DNA of 64,000 nt from Gnetum montanum (GCA_015680685.1 MNCI01035354.1:197921-261920), one strand, 5' to 3'. Counted from the stretch's first letter, positions 36,001 to 48,560 are shown. Program-made: numbers and translations. The notes: generated by a model from the letters alone, not told the origin.

Positions 36001-37480
36001 CCAAATGCTATTGGCCATTTATTGACTACTTCCAATAATTTCTTTTCTTGATCCTTATTCATGTTGGCATTGATATTATTATTCAAGAAAGCATATTCTA
36101 GCCCTGCCAGTAGGGCCTTTAACTCTAGTGGTTCAGGCCCAAATTTTTTTGGGATATTTCAATATCTTCTTCTTAGTATGACTATGTATAGGGGTGTTTT
36201 TTTCTTAATTACTTCAACTTATCAGTCTCCTTAACATAGGCACTTATAATTTGATTTTTAGGTCCCATGTATATGTTAGATTGTATTTCTTCATTAGTAA
36301 TCAGCCACTAGGCGCCTTCTTATTTAGTGGCTGCTGTATATAGACATCTCTGCACACACATTTCGTCTACACATGTATTGCATGTTGTGTTGCTTTCTTG
36401 CTTAACAATCCATATCTTCTACACACAATTGCACCCATTATCATTTTATGCAATATATGGAACTCTATGTCATTGAATAATTCCATTTTCATATTTCTTG
36501 AAAATTTCCAAGGACAAATCTCTGATTCCAAGCTTAGCATCCATAATGCTAAGCCAACCTCTTTCCAAGATGATAGTGAACTCTCCCTTATTTTTTCCCA
36601 CATGAATGACTAAGAAATTAGCAAGATAAGACTAGCCAATGATGGTAGTGATGATGTCATCTACTTATCCTAGTGGAATTGTGATTGATTGCTCTACAAG
36701 CTCTAATCGAATGTTACTTTTCTTTAATGGAAGAAGATTCCAAGCGTTATACATATCTTATGAAATCAAGTTCACCCCTAATCTAAAATCAAGTAGAGCT
36801 TTGCATAGTTTATGACCTACTATTTAGTGGTACACTAAGGGACATTCCAGGTCTATCCTTTTTTGGGGAATAACTCCTTCCTTTATCTAGTATGTGATAG
36901 TCTGAGTGAGCATGATATTTGTTAGGTTTGAATTAGTAGAAGATGGAAGCTTAGTATTCCTTAGAGTAGTGTGTGTGGATGGGGTTGAAGTAGATGGGGT
37001 TCCCATCCTTCAAACCTTTTCTAGACTTGTTTGAAAGAATGAATGTTTCCTAGATTGAGGATCATTCATGATTACCTCCTCCTGCATGTTAACTACCCTT
37101 GTGGCATTCTTTTGCTATGATTGTGATGGTAGCTCCCCTTGCATTTTAGGTGGTGGCATTAGTGATAAGGGATTGAAAGGTTGACTTAATGGACTAGCTA
37201 CTAGTTGATATAAAAATCCATCCTTGGAGTGGTAGGTCTATAATACTCAATTGGATAATATTTAGAAGTGTGAACTGTTACATTCCCTAGAGATATTGGA
37301 CATTGGACATAATATCCATAAGGGTTAAGTTTTCTATATGGATATTTTTACCTTGGAAATGGCATTGCTCATGTTTATGGTTGTTGCCACTACTACCGAT
37401 ATTACTCCTGTGGTTAAGGGTAAGATCCACTTGGGTAGTATGTTGGTTAGAATGGTTTTCTAACATTACCTTAGGAATAA
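36001..37480 (-). pseudogene. M protease and linker region
   Basis: A decayed aspartic-protease-like stretch reads on the minus strand at about 36,480-36,840 (KALLDF near the active site, LERGWLSIMDA further on). Stops and substitutions make it inactive. The flank to 37,480 is linker between gag and protease. Confidence 0.5.
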
Positions 37481-39430
37481 GGTAACTTTTTTAGCATTTA
37501 ATAGGGCATAACATGGAAACATCCCTTAGGATGTTCATATTAGCACACCTTGCACCCATCCTCTTTCTTTGAATTGGAGTTAGTGTACCCTTGAATAGTA
37601 GCAACTTTTCCTTTGTGCTTATAACTTTCCCATCCATAGTTTCTTTTCTTATTTGTTTCCTTGTCCTTGTTAAGTTCTTGTTCAATCTTCTCTTCTACAA
37701 TCTTTAGGGCTGTAGTAAATTTCTCATCCACCAAATCCTACATTTTCTCTACCTTGGTTACTATATTAGTTACTAATTTTTGAATTGGTAGACTCTTATT
37801 TTGGATGACTTCTTCCAAGTTTTCATCCTCCTATTTATCACATATTTGCACATCGCATTTCCTTATTGATGGATCTCTAATATACTCTTTAGCTGATTCT
37901 CTCTTCTTCAATTCTCCTTCATCTTTTGCTACTTACTTGATTAGCATTTGAATCTAATGGACAATCATATTTGATAATCATCCCTAGGCATAAACCCCAA
38001 GTCTTTCTCTGGTTTTGTTCCTTAATCCATATATTATGTGCCTTAGCGTTTCCTTCTATGAGAATCCATGGCTTGAGCATCTATGTGGTAAGGAATAGTA
38101 TTTGTCCATTACTGCATCAAGGGATTCATATGTCCCTTATTTCCATCCTTGGATCTACTTCCTTATGTTTGACACTCATGTGTAAGTTTGATATTTATTA
38201 TTAAAGAGTTCGAGCATGGAAGTACATCTTTGAATTGATTCTGATTCTAGAGATCTATAGTAGCTTTCTACCTCCTTGATGAGTGTTCTAGGAAACAAAT
38301 TTAGTTTCTATTTGTTACTTTCAATGTTTTCGAGGGTATAGACATTGTGGAATTCTTGAAGGTGGTGTTGTGGATCTACGTTGTATCCACCCTCAAATCT
38401 AGGCATGGTGTTCATGTCTAATCACTTGATGCGACTGTCCTTTATGTGCCTGGTTGGAATATAGATTGCTTCCCTGATGTTGATCATGTTACGAGTGGCT
38501 AATAGGGGTTCTTCATAGTGATTGGGTTCATAAGCTCTATTGTAGTGGTGACTCGTTCTATGTTCATAGTACTTCCTTTCTTTGTATCTGATTCTATCTC
38601 TTCTTTGCTCATAATCATCCTTATCACTATTAAGATATCTCCTTCTATGCTCATGTCTATCACCGTCCATCCATCTTTCTCTATCATGGTTTTTGTATCA
38701 ATGTTCCTTCTTGTCAAATTCTATAGATGAATGCAAGGAGGTGGAAGAAGTAATTGGAGAATGGTACCAGTTGATTCTCCGTTTGTGACTCCTTGATTTA
38801 GTCTCTTTTGGCTCTTTAGAAGCTCTAGGCCTTGAGCTCTGGTTATGTCTTGAGTCTTTTGCATTCCTTTCAAGGTCCTCTGCAAGAGTTAACTTTAGCT
38901 TTATGTTAAAAGGATCTTCAATGTGTATAACTAGTGTGTGGGAGTGGGATCTTTGAAGTTGATAAAACTTATCAACTTGGAGTGAGGTATCTTCTATTTC
39001 CTCCTGAATAACTGTTTGAGGAACCTTATTTTCCTTATCATGTTCATACTATGCTTCCATGATAACATCCCTTTTTTCTTGGAGCTTTGTTGGTTGGTAT
39101 ACCCTAGTCATGTCCTTTGTGACTCAATATCCTTCCTATTCCTTACTTAGGTTGGCCTTCTTGAGGGCTATTTGAAACATTAATGGTATTCAATGTTCTG
39201 ATGATAGAAATATGTTACCCTACATATATCTCCATTTGAGTTATTCATCTTGGTAAAGGATGAATGTAAAGTTAGGATAGTATGGATTAGTGTGAGCATA
39301 TGAAAATCTTATTTGCATTGGTGCATTCCAGTCTTCATTATCATGCTTTTTGTCATGACTTTTCTATAGCTCTTTGGTAGGTGACATTTTATCTTTTAAT
39401 GTTGAAGCCATGTTACATTTTTGACACTTG
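37481..39430 (-). pseudogene. M gag
   Basis: Minus-strand pieces align with the gag of P. A core at about 38,000-38,430 (PRFEGGYN, FPRTLIKEVESYYRSL, MLELFNNKYQTYT) precedes a Cys-rich end near 37,550. Upstream, 38,422-38,717 is Arg/Tyr/His-rich, like the charged gag segment of P. Gag forms the particle shell of the element. Multiple stops. Confidence 0.65.
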
Positions 39431-39533
39431 TGTGTATGTTAGTAAAATTAATTCAGAATGTAAAAGATAGATTCTTATATCTTATAATATAATGAATTTT
39501 ATAAGATCAACTCTTGAGTGCACATTGACACAT

Positions 39534-39550
39534 CCTTGGCAACAGTGCCA
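39534..39550 (-). promoter_or_regulatory. M primer-binding site, tRNA-Asp type
   Basis: TGGCACTGTTGCCAAGG starts 1 base after the 5' LTR. It matches the complement of plant tRNA-Asp 3' ends, the primer known for Athila elements, with 4 mismatches, all G-to-A or C-to-T. Confidence 0.75.
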
Positions 39551-39551
39551 A

Positions 39552-40394
39552 TGATGAGCAGTGGAGTATCCCAATGCTCTACCATACAAGTCATGAGTGT
39601 TTGTGTATGAAAAAGTCTTAATCCATGGATAGACAATGTAATTATGCTTGTAATTGATGTTAAGTTTGTGATCGTTGTCCTCGCACCTTAAGTTAGTAAA
39701 GGCTCAATGTATGGTTTAACTCGCAGTGAGGCATATGATAATTGATGTTTTAAGGCTCAAATAATTCCTAGTGATGAACATGATTGAAAATGAAATTTAA
39801 GTCTCAGTCTAAGTAACACTAAAATGAGATTCTATTCTATTCTAGAGTGATAGGTATTTGTTCTTGGTTTACCAGTCATGTCTTAGACTCATGTAGCTAT
39901 CACTGGGATTACCAAGTGAAATTACTATTGAGTGAATCATTCAATGCCACCACTAGGTTTCTAGATAACTACACTTAATGCTTGAAACTAGTCATACCTA
40001 TTTTTCTTTACTAATAAACATGTAAATTAGAATTCTTGGAAAAGTAAGTATTAAGCTAAAATAAGCACGAAATAATGCTATGTAGACATAAAAAGACTAA
40101 GAAATGCTACAACTATGGAAAATAGCTTTGATCTTTATTACCATGCATAAATTTTGTCCAAGTATAATTTACTCGAGTAAGGTTTTAGGTCAATTGTCTA
40201 ACATCACACTGTGGGCATTCATTCTCTACTACAACTACGAAATAAAACTACAGGAGTTTGGCTAAGTGTTCAAATGAATATTTACCAATTGTGCACCCAA
40301 GTGCTATTATTTATAGGGCTACACAAATCTCGAGACATCGCATCAACAATATCGTAGTTACTATATCACAATGGTAAAAAAATTGGTTTTAATA
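39552..40394 (-). repeat. M 5' LTR
   Basis: This 843-bp repeat starts TGATGAG on the + strand and pairs with 27,255-28,088. Shared phrases include 'acaatgtaattatgcttgtaattgatgttaagtttgtgat' (in parts) and 'atatcacaatggtaaaaaa'. It is clearly diverged from its partner, so the insertion is not recent. Confidence 0.85.
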
Positions 40395-40399
40395 GTGAG

Positions 40400-41940
40400 C
40401 TAGTTTCTTTTGATTCTTATTCTCTTGATGATTGTGTCTCCTTGTTTTCTCTTCTCTATCTTCTACGCACATTTTTCCTCTTTTTTTTCTTGATTCTTAG
40501 GTATGATCTAAAAGGTCTCTTGCTCCATGTTATTTTTCTTGGTATGAATCAAGTGAGAAGCATCATGAAATGGTGCATTTCTAGATGGACATTAGATCCT
40601 AGTGTGACGAACTTGATGATAATGAAAGAAAACTATAGATATAGGAAATATTGGAGGGTAAGAAATATTATACCTATTTTGATGTATTTTCCTTAACCTA
40701 TTGGAGTAGCTTATTGTGGTAAAGGGCAACCTTCTTAGTAACTTGTCTTTTTTGTTCAACTTTCTTGTGTAGCTCCTAAATCTCCTTATTAATTAATATA
40801 TTTTACTTAGAAGAAAGATGTTTAAACTTTTAAGACCCTTTTCCTTATAGTTTTGCAATCACAAAGACTCATTTAAGATGGATGTTTAAACTTCTACCTC
40901 ACTAGCCTCTTCTTCCTCATATCATTTTCTTACTAGGGATTTTCCCTTCTCTCTTATCTTAGCCTTATGTTATAATATATTATCACTTGAATATTCTGAT
41001 GTCCTCATCCATTATAAATCCAACATATAATATTCATGATATCAATAGATGAAGTGAATTTAGAAACTTTACGTATGAGCTTACCTCCTTGTGATCTTTC
41101 TTTATACTTCTACCTTTCTACTCTAAGGTAGTTTATAACCATCCTACTAACTCTTCTAGTAAGAAGTGTAAGATCAGAATCATCTTGATCATGACAATGT
41201 ACAAGGAAATTTTAACTTGAGTCTTCTTACTCTTTTCTATGGGTGCTTGGTTGGAGCTAGAGGATAGTATAATAAAATCATCCTCCAACGTTCCTTTCTT
41301 AACCAATGTCATCTCATAAGCTATGAGAGCACTCTATAGGTTCTTAAATTTTAAAGTGTTAAAGTCTCTATCTTGTTTCATGGCTACAATCTTCAACTTA
41401 TATTCAAGGTTAGGAGTTCAAACTATCTTATATACAAATTTGCATTCAATAAGATCTTAACCAATCTCTCTAATAGGACTCACAAGATCATGTACATGAT
41501 TGAAATACTAGTGTATTCTTTCATTCTTCTACATTTCTATATTTTCAAACTAATTTGGGCACAAGAGAAGCTTGAACTACTTCATGAATTTTATTCCTTC
41601 ATATGTGGCTTCCATTGTGTTGCAAACCTCCTTGGTAGTTTTGCAATGACTAATCTAATTGTATTCTTTTTTTATCAATGTAGATGCAATTATATGCCTT
41701 ACCTAGGATTTAATCATAAAGGTCTTCTTGTCACTTTCATTTCAACTTGTCCATGTATTATTTAGTGTCTAGTATCTTTTGATTACACTCCGTTACATGT
41801 CAAACTCAAAAAATTCTGGATATGTTTGTACTTAACATTTCCAAAAGACATAGTTATACCATCAAAGAGAGGTGTTTATGCAAGTGATATCCCTTGTTAC
41901 CCTTCCATTTCACTAAGTTGTTAAATTTAAAAAAGGACTC
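40400..41940 (-). pseudogene. N gag (Copia-like), interrupted by M
   Basis: Minus-strand translation shows a Copia gag-like beginning near 41,880 (TPLFDG, then SFGNVKYKHIQ) and a later stretch (FNTLKFKNL, YEMTLVKK, EDDFIILSSSSNQAP) near 41,180-41,350. Numerous stops. M is inserted at its downstream side. The + strand open frame at 41,373-41,765 is antisense to it. Confidence 0.6.
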
Positions 41941-41957
41941 ACCAAGCTTTGATACCA
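41941..41957 (-). promoter_or_regulatory. N primer-binding site, initiator tRNA-Met type
   Basis: TGGTATCAAAGCTTGGT lies 2 bases after the N 5' LTR. It matches the initiator tRNA-Met complement with two transitions. Confidence 0.75.
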
Positions 41958-41959
41958 TT

Positions 41960-43309
41960 TGTGGATCCACGAACTTAGAAGGAAAGGAATGAATATGTCC
42001 CAAATAAAATTAAACTTAAACATAAATGTTGAAAACTAATCAAATAAGTATTTCACAAAGGAATAAACTCACCAATATGCATGGTAAAGCTCACTACCTT
42101 TAATGTGCCAAAGATTAAACTATGGACAAAGATACCATATGGTAGATGCTTGGATGCTACACACTCCTTATAGGGCAAAAAATTCTCCAAGATATGTATC
42201 CCATAAGACTCTCAAGAACCTCACAAGGCTAATTACGAATGTGATGCTTTGATAAGAAATACTTAAAACCCCTTAAGAAAAGAAAAAATACCTAACACTT
42301 TGCCCCCAAAAGTGAGAACCCCTCAGGGAAACAATGTAGATCTTCCCTTAAAGAGTACTTACCCTCCTTAAGGAATGGAAGAATGTACTAAACAAAAATA
42401 AAGCTTATAGAGAAAGATTCTTACAATTAGATCCACATAAAATAAGCACAAGATTGAGGGGAAAAAATAATGAATATAAAAAACCCTAGATGAAAGGTAA
42501 ACACAAATTATTTGATATTAAATCAACCACAAATCAATAAAACAATCATAGATCAAACCCTATGAGAAAAGTGTAGCAATGATGGTTCATCTTTTAACTT
42601 ACAATATTCTAGCCCTAATGTAGTAGTGGATACAAATCAAACTAAATCCAAAGGATGCAAGCAAACACATCCAAGACAATTCAAAAGAAACTTTAATCCA
42701 ATGTATAATGTAAGATTTAAAGTATGCCAATGGATGATTTGATGAAGATGTAGGCATTTTCCTTTATAAATCTAGCATCCTATAAGTTTTCTACCTTAAA
42801 CTAGACTTGATAAAATAACTAGAAATGAATTTTTTATTTTCACCAATGACTACATAGAACATTCACTTTGCAAAGGTTGATTCTTAGATAAGATTTTTAA
42901 GAATAGCTAGGATGTTTACCTTGTCATTTATTTGAATTCTACCCAAATATTCACATTCTAGGCTAGACATTCATTTTATGGGACATTCATCCTCTGGGGT
43001 GAATGTGAGAGTGGATGTTCATCCTAGCTGGAAACTAGCTTCTAAACTTTGTCTACTATCTATTGAAACATCCATATTCAAATGTGGATGTTCATCCTAC
43101 ATTTGGGATTGGAAAAGGATGAACTTTGACTTTCCAAAACTTGTTTGCATGCATGTTGAATTGCCCAAATGAACTTGTAATAACTTCCCCGACCTCTAAT
43201 GTTATCTTAGACTTAGTGGCTCAACAAATACATTGCACACATTTGTAACCAATCATACTTCTTCATTTTCTAGTTTTTAGATTACCAAAAAAAATAGGAA
43301 AGATTAACA
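41960..43309 (-). repeat. N 5' LTR
   Basis: This 1,350-bp repeat has + strand edges TGTGGATCC and GATTAACA. It pairs with 23,420-24,765. Followed by AGCCT and the continuation of repeat R. Confidence 0.85.
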
Positions 43310-44134
43310 AGCCTCTTGTTGATGACCCTCATATAATAGAAAATAAATAAGGTAGTATGCCTTAGTAAAAACTTTAAACATAATTAAAATATATAGCTAA
43401 TGATAATATTGTTAAAAGTATGAAGTCTCCTTTAGTATCATGTATATGAAATGAGTGTTAGAGATTACTACATACACATGTTATATTGGTTTCAAAATAA
43501 ATTGCAGCCAAGAATTTGTTAGAATGTGATTGTATCAATATCCTACTAAGAACTAATGCCAACCAAAACATAATGGTTTGGTATAAATGATAATAAGATG
43601 TTAGTCTAGTAGTAAGATTCTTGATTTAGAATCTTTAAGTTATAGGTTCAATTTGAGTGGACAATGTTGTGTTATAAAGTTTTAATTTGACCATATTTCT
43701 TGGGATTAAATATTCTTAAAACAAAAGTCATGGATTCCAATATCCCCTAGGTTTGATGTTAGTAAGACATTACTAATTTGGTTAGAGTGTGTGACCTATG
43801 ATATTTAAGTTATAGGTTCAATTTCAAAGGGCAGGCTAACTTTGATACCATTATATTCCTCATTTTGAGTTATAGTCAACATTATTTCTGTTATGATACC
43901 TCCTTTCTTTAGTTATAATCAAAATTCTATAGAGATATAATTCTAAGAAATAGTTTACAGGGACTTGGTTATTGCTAAATTTTTGTAGGCTAAAATCATA
44001 GGTTTGATAATGTTTTATTAAACCAATTGTATGTCTTTTCATTTATCTCTATATTGCATGTGAGGTTTGTACAATTATCGATTGATTTAAAATGAACTTG
44101 GTTATAGCTAAGGGTCCATATAAATTTAACTATA
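43310..44134. other. Continuation of repeat R, then spacer
   Basis: AGCCTCTTGTTGATGACC (43,310-43,327) continues R copy 3. The rest is AT-rich without a gene. Two tRNA-like phrases ending 'agttataggttcaattt' occur at about 43,592-43,660 and 43,760-43,830, perhaps SINE debris. Confidence 0.4.
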
Positions 44135-44139
44135 GCATG

Positions 44140-44972
44140 TTATGAGCCTCGATGTCGAGGTTGCAATATCACATCCATGATTTCGGAGCCTTCCAAGCGA
44201 TATCGGACATTCGATATTGGGGCCTATCTTGTCACCTATAAATAAAAGGCAGGCACACTTGGTTTGGAAATAGTTAGTTAATTAGTCTTAGTCCCTTACC
44301 CAAACTCTTGCCTTTTTCCCTTCTCAAAGTTAGAATTATTTCTTAGTGCCTACAGTAGGAGTCATAAAGCGAACAGATATTTATTCGAGCATTGTGTACC
44401 TGAGCACACCTTGTGGCTGGAAATAAAGATGAACTTTGTGATAAACCTTGTAGTATTCAAAATCGCTTATTTAATGTTATTTATAATTATTTAATGCTTT
44501 CATTAGTTAATTAATGTTCTCTCTCTCACCTTGTTAACTCTCCCAAGTAAGCACACTTAGTAAAACCACTTCAAACATGCGTGGAACACTTGGTAACCAA
44601 GTAACGATTAGCGTTTGGTAATCCTAGTAGTGTTGCACTAGTTTAGGATGTGAACAACAAGTGAGAGTGGATGCTGGTGTTAGGACTAGTTGGAGCATAG
44701 TTGATTAGTTAAATTAAATTGGTTACTTAATTAGTTCACTTATCCCTTTGTAGCACTAGGACAAAAAACATAAAAATATATAAAAATCATATACCTCAAG
44801 TTTACTTAACCATACAATCACGCTATACGAGTAAGCTTGGGAAGACAACGATTGACTAACCCATCTAGGTTCTGTAAAGGCGCATAAGCACTTAGTCCTT
44901 GGAATTCAACCAGATCATGTGTGTATACTCGTATTCATATGATTGAGCATAGGGATACCTCACCGTTCATCA
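44140..44972 (+). repeat. P 5' LTR
   Basis: TATAAATA lies at 44,237-44,244. Over a 225-bp stretch downstream of it the two P LTRs differ at roughly 20 positions by eye, mostly transitions. This copy has about 33 bp ('cgctatacgagtaagc...', near 44,820) that the 3' copy lacks. Confidence 0.95.
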
Positions 44973-44973
44973 T

Positions 44974-44991
44974 TGGTGTTGTTGCGGGGGA
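44974..44991 (+). promoter_or_regulatory. P primer-binding site, tRNA-Asp type
   Basis: TGGTGTTGTTGCGGGGGA starts 1 base after the LTR. It matches the tRNA-Asp complement with three C-to-T changes and one C-to-G change. Confidence 0.8.
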
Positions 44992-45115
44992 CTTTGTTGG
45001 TTGTGCGCTAGCTAGAACTTAGGAAATCTTTAAATTGTTGGAATGAACCCTTAGGGTTGGTTATCTTACAATTAGTGAAATGAAAAGTATTGCACATTGA
45101 ATAGACAATTATGTC

Positions 45116-46965
45116 TCCTTCTTCTTATGATAGTGTTTCACCACCTAGGTCCAGTACAAGGAACAATCAAAGGCATAGTACACATGATAATCTGCTAGTC
45201 CCTTAATAGTTTCATGTGGTATATGTTCATCCCAATGAGTATATACCAAAATTTACCTTTATCCTCCCCCAGGATGAAAAAAGGTGTTGGCATGAGTTAG
45301 AAGGTAACATAGTGTTACCTCCTAATTGCTCAGTCCTAGGCATGCTCCTTCATGATCTCACACGAATTGGTATGCAACACTTACAAGTAGAGTACAATGT
45401 GCATGATCATGAGTCAAGAGAGTATCTACCCATAGAGGTACAACATCAAAGGGATCTACAACATGAGAGATGTTATGAATCCATGAAGGGGAAGTTGTCT
45501 TAGAATGTCCCATATGTCATAAGTGAAAATGAGGGTGGTGAACCTGCCTCAGGAGGTCTCCCACACAATGATGTTCCTCCCATTGACTTCAGTCAAGGGG
45601 TTGTGTATTAGAATATTCACTCAACTATCCATAACCTAGATTCTGATACCAATAGACATAAAGGGTCTAAAAAAGGAACACGAACACATGACAAAAATGG
45701 ACATTCTAATCTTAACTGCGATCGAGGTTGTGACCACCGAAGAGAAGGAACTAGGCACCATTATGGTGACGGTCCTCCTTCTTCTTCACCTTCATCATCT
45801 CCTTCACCCTCTCCTTCAAGATCTAGATGCAATCACCAAGAAAAAGACCCTCAGGATAATGATAAGCGAAATGGGAATCATAGACAAAACACCCGCGAAG
45901 GGGATGAGGGCATTCTAGAGAAACTCATCATGAGAGGAGGGAGAGTAGGGAATAACATAGGCATCATAGATGCCATAGATAGTACGATCATGATAAACCC
46001 CTACTCACTACCCAACAAGGCACCAAAAAGATAGTAGGATCAAAAGATTGGACATGAACAATATCCCATGATTTGAAAGGGGATACAACACTGATCCTTA
46101 AAATCATTTGCAAGCATTTAATGATGCATGTGCCTTGCAAAAAATAGAAAATGAATGGCAAAAACTCAAGTTGTTTCCATGGACACTAACCAAGGAAGTG
46201 GAAAGCTGGTACCCGTCCTTAAAACTAGAATCCATTCGCCGATGGAGTACCATGTTAGAACTATTCAATGATAAGTATCAAACATATTCCTGAGTGTCCA
46301 ACCTATGAAAGAAAATCCAAGGATGGAAAAAAGGAGGACATGGACCCTTGGATGTTGCCATGGGTTGATATTATGCACTATTACATCATTGCCCTAACCA
46401 TGGTTACTCGCAAAGGGAACAACTACGCCATCTCATGGATGGGCTTAGGCAGGAAATGTGAAGAACCCTTTCGACTTATGCCCAAGGAAGGCTATTTGAG
46501 CTTAGGGCCCATCAAGTACAAAGATTGCTAGAGTAAGTTGGTAAAGAGAAAGGTAAGTTAAGGAAAAGAGAGAGCGCAGAAGAATATAACAGAGATCCTT
46601 CCCTTCGAAAGAAGGGGGTTAGATTTTGTGAGGATGAAGAATAGTCACCAATTGAAGAGATGGTGAATAGGAAAACCTTATCCATTTAAAAAATTGCATC
46701 AGAAGTATCAGAAAAGGTGGATCAAATATGTGACTCCCTAAATAATAGATTTCAAACAGTTCTCAAAATAGTAGAGTCTAAAGAGGAAGGTAGTGATCGA
46801 GAAAGGAGAAAAAAGAGAGAAGCTAAATATGCATGTAACAAAGGTAAGGGCAAAGTTGTCATCATCAAAGAGGTTATGGATTTGGATACAGAAAATGATG
46901 GTGGATGTGAGATATGCCAATATGACCATCCTAAGGGATGTTGCCTTGTAATCTTACATCTGTAG
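45116..46965 (+). pseudogene. P gag
   Basis: The frame starts at ATG 45,116 and is broken by stops (about 45,205, 45,501, 45,609, 46,033) and frameshifts. An N-terminal part (45,216-45,503 open) leads to a Ser/Pro/Arg-rich charged segment (45,690-45,860). The gag core follows at 46,108-46,531 (LKLFPWTLTKEVESWYPSL; MLELFNDKYQTYS). A Cys/His motif (CEICQYDHPKGC) near 46,908-46,945 resembles a nucleic-acid-binding knuckle of unusual spacing. Gag would build the particle. M carries a homologous, equally damaged copy. Confidence 0.75.
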
Positions 46966-47930
46966 GAGTCTGGGGTGTATGCACTCAACCCATGATTAAA
47001 CAGAAGGCAAGCACTCGGAAGGTTACCTTATCCCCAAGGTAACCTAAGGCATTTCCACCAACCCTTGATGTATTATCCAAGTGGAAATCCACCACAACCA
47101 AATGAGCAGTGTCAACAATGGCAGCACCCACAATCATGGGGAATGCCACAACCATGCCAATAGTACCCTTACCATCAATCTGATCTGTATGGATACTATG
47201 TGCAACAGCTAATCTCTCCACATGACTCTCCTAGTCACGTTGCTCCTGAACCTCACTACTAGACCCCTGAGTATTATAGAGCTCTTTTTCCTAGGGGAGA
47301 TGTTCCACAAACATACTATCCTTCTCATCTAGCTACATCTCTTCCACCCTTAAACTCCATTACCACCTGCTCTAGCCATGCAAGGTGAGCTCCCTGCCCA
47401 ACCATAGTAATGTAACACTAAAAGGGTTGTTAATCCTCATTCTACTGTTGGTTCAAACAATCGCACAAAGAAGAGATCTTTCTTTAGGACCAACAGTCCA
47501 ACTAAGCCCTTGTAATCACAAGTGGCTAACTCTAGAAAGGCCTCACCATCATATGAAACTTTGGAATTGCCTTCAAACCAAAGGCCACATTCAATGCACA
47601 CAATCATGTTGACACATGCCATTACTAATTGGATTAAGGCTGGCCATCTTCCTAGGAAATTATGTAATCCTAGGAGTCCTCTTATATATTTACAAATTAC
47701 TGGGAATGACTTGTGCAAAGCTCTTTTGGATTTAGGTTCTGCTTGGTCATATCTCGAGTTAACTAGAATAGACCCTTGGATATGCCAACATAGGATTTAC
47801 ATTGACCACTCCATGAAGCCTCGATGACAATCGCAAAGGTGATTGAACCCAAAGTTGAAACAAGTGGTTAAAGAAGAAATTGAACAAGTTCTAAAAGCTA
47901 GATTCATCTACCCCATTGCTGATAATGAAT
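46966..47930 (+). pseudogene. P linker and aspartic protease
   Basis: A Pro/Gln/Tyr-rich linker (47,000-47,400) precedes a retropepsin-like segment at about 47,660-47,830 (CKALLDLGSAWSYL), where D-L-G-S stands at the catalytic position. The protease would cut the polyprotein. Frames change around 47,520 and 47,830. Confidence 0.6.
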
Positions 47931-48560
47931 AGGTTAGTCCCTTAGTCATTGTGTCCAAAAAGGGGGGTAAATGGAAGATGTGTATAGAATTTAGGCTACT
48001 GAACATGGCAACATTCAAAGACCACTTCCCATTGCCATTCGTCAACCAGATCTTAGACACCATTACAGGGCATCGCTACTATAGTTTTCTGCATGGGTAC
48101 AGTGGATACAACCAAATCCAAATAGCACCAGAAGACCAAGCTAAGACCACGTTCACAAGTCCTTGGGAGACATTTGCATACAAAAAGATGTCGTTTGGCT
48201 TGTGCAATGCCCCTGCAACATTTCAACATTTGGTTCTAAGTATCTTTCAGCAACAAATAGGGAATGGTGTAGAAGTGTTCATGGATGATTTCTCCACCTA
48301 CGGAGAAAAATTCGATCAAGCATTGGACCGATTAGAGTAAGTATTAAAACAATGTGTTGAAACCAACTTAAGGCTCAAGTAGAAAAAAAGCCATTTAATG
48401 ATCCAAGAAGGCATAGTATTAGGGCATAAGATTTCATAAATAGGGATAGAGGTAGACCCCAAAAAGATCAAAGTCATCCAAGGAATCACATGCCAACCTG
48501 AAATTGTAAAAGACATCCGATCATTCCATGGACACATTGGCTATCATAGAAGTTTCATAG
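47860..48560 (+). pseudogene. P reverse transcriptase
   Basis: Bases 47,951-48,340 are open for 129 codons and carry the RT fingers and palm: KKGGKWKMCIEFRLLN, DHFPLPF, YSGYNQIQIAPEDQ, FGLCNAPATFQ and the catalytic FMDDF with both Asp intact. Stops flank it (TAG at about 47,929; TAA at about 48,338) and further stops lie in the connection region. It copies the element RNA into DNA; this copy is inactive because of the breaks. Confidence 0.9.

Larger units (their letters stand above)
27250..40399 (-). mobile_element. M: full-length Athila-like element nested in N
   Basis: LTRs lie at 27,255-28,088 and 39,552-40,394, flanked by ATGAG (27,250-27,254) and GTGAG (40,395-40,399), a target duplication with one transition. 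Reading on the minus strand gives 5' LTR, tRNA-Asp-type primer site, gag, protease, RT, RNase H, integrase, a long post-integrase region, the extra ORF with coiled coil, and 3' LTR. All coding parts are broken by stops. It inserted into N close to the end of the N gag. Confidence 0.9.
23420..43309 (-). mobile_element. N: Copia-type LTR element, split by nested M
   Basis: Two related LTRs (23,420-24,765 and 41,960-43,309) flank the element. AGCCT is duplicated at 23,415-23,419 and 43,310-43,314. A primer-site match to initiator tRNA-Met lies inside the right LTR, which sets the orientation to minus. Without the nested 13.1-kb M the element is about 6.7 kb. The internal region has a decayed Copia-like gag (40,400-41,905) and 2.5 kb (24,766-27,249) in which no RT, integrase or RNase H was recognised. 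Confidence 0.85.

Noticed and set aside
41373-41765. 130-aa + strand open frame
   Set aside because: Antisense to the Copia-like gag of element N. No domain of its own.
46738-46988. Minus-strand frames of 63 and 78 aa
   Set aside because: Antisense to the P gag Cys-rich end.
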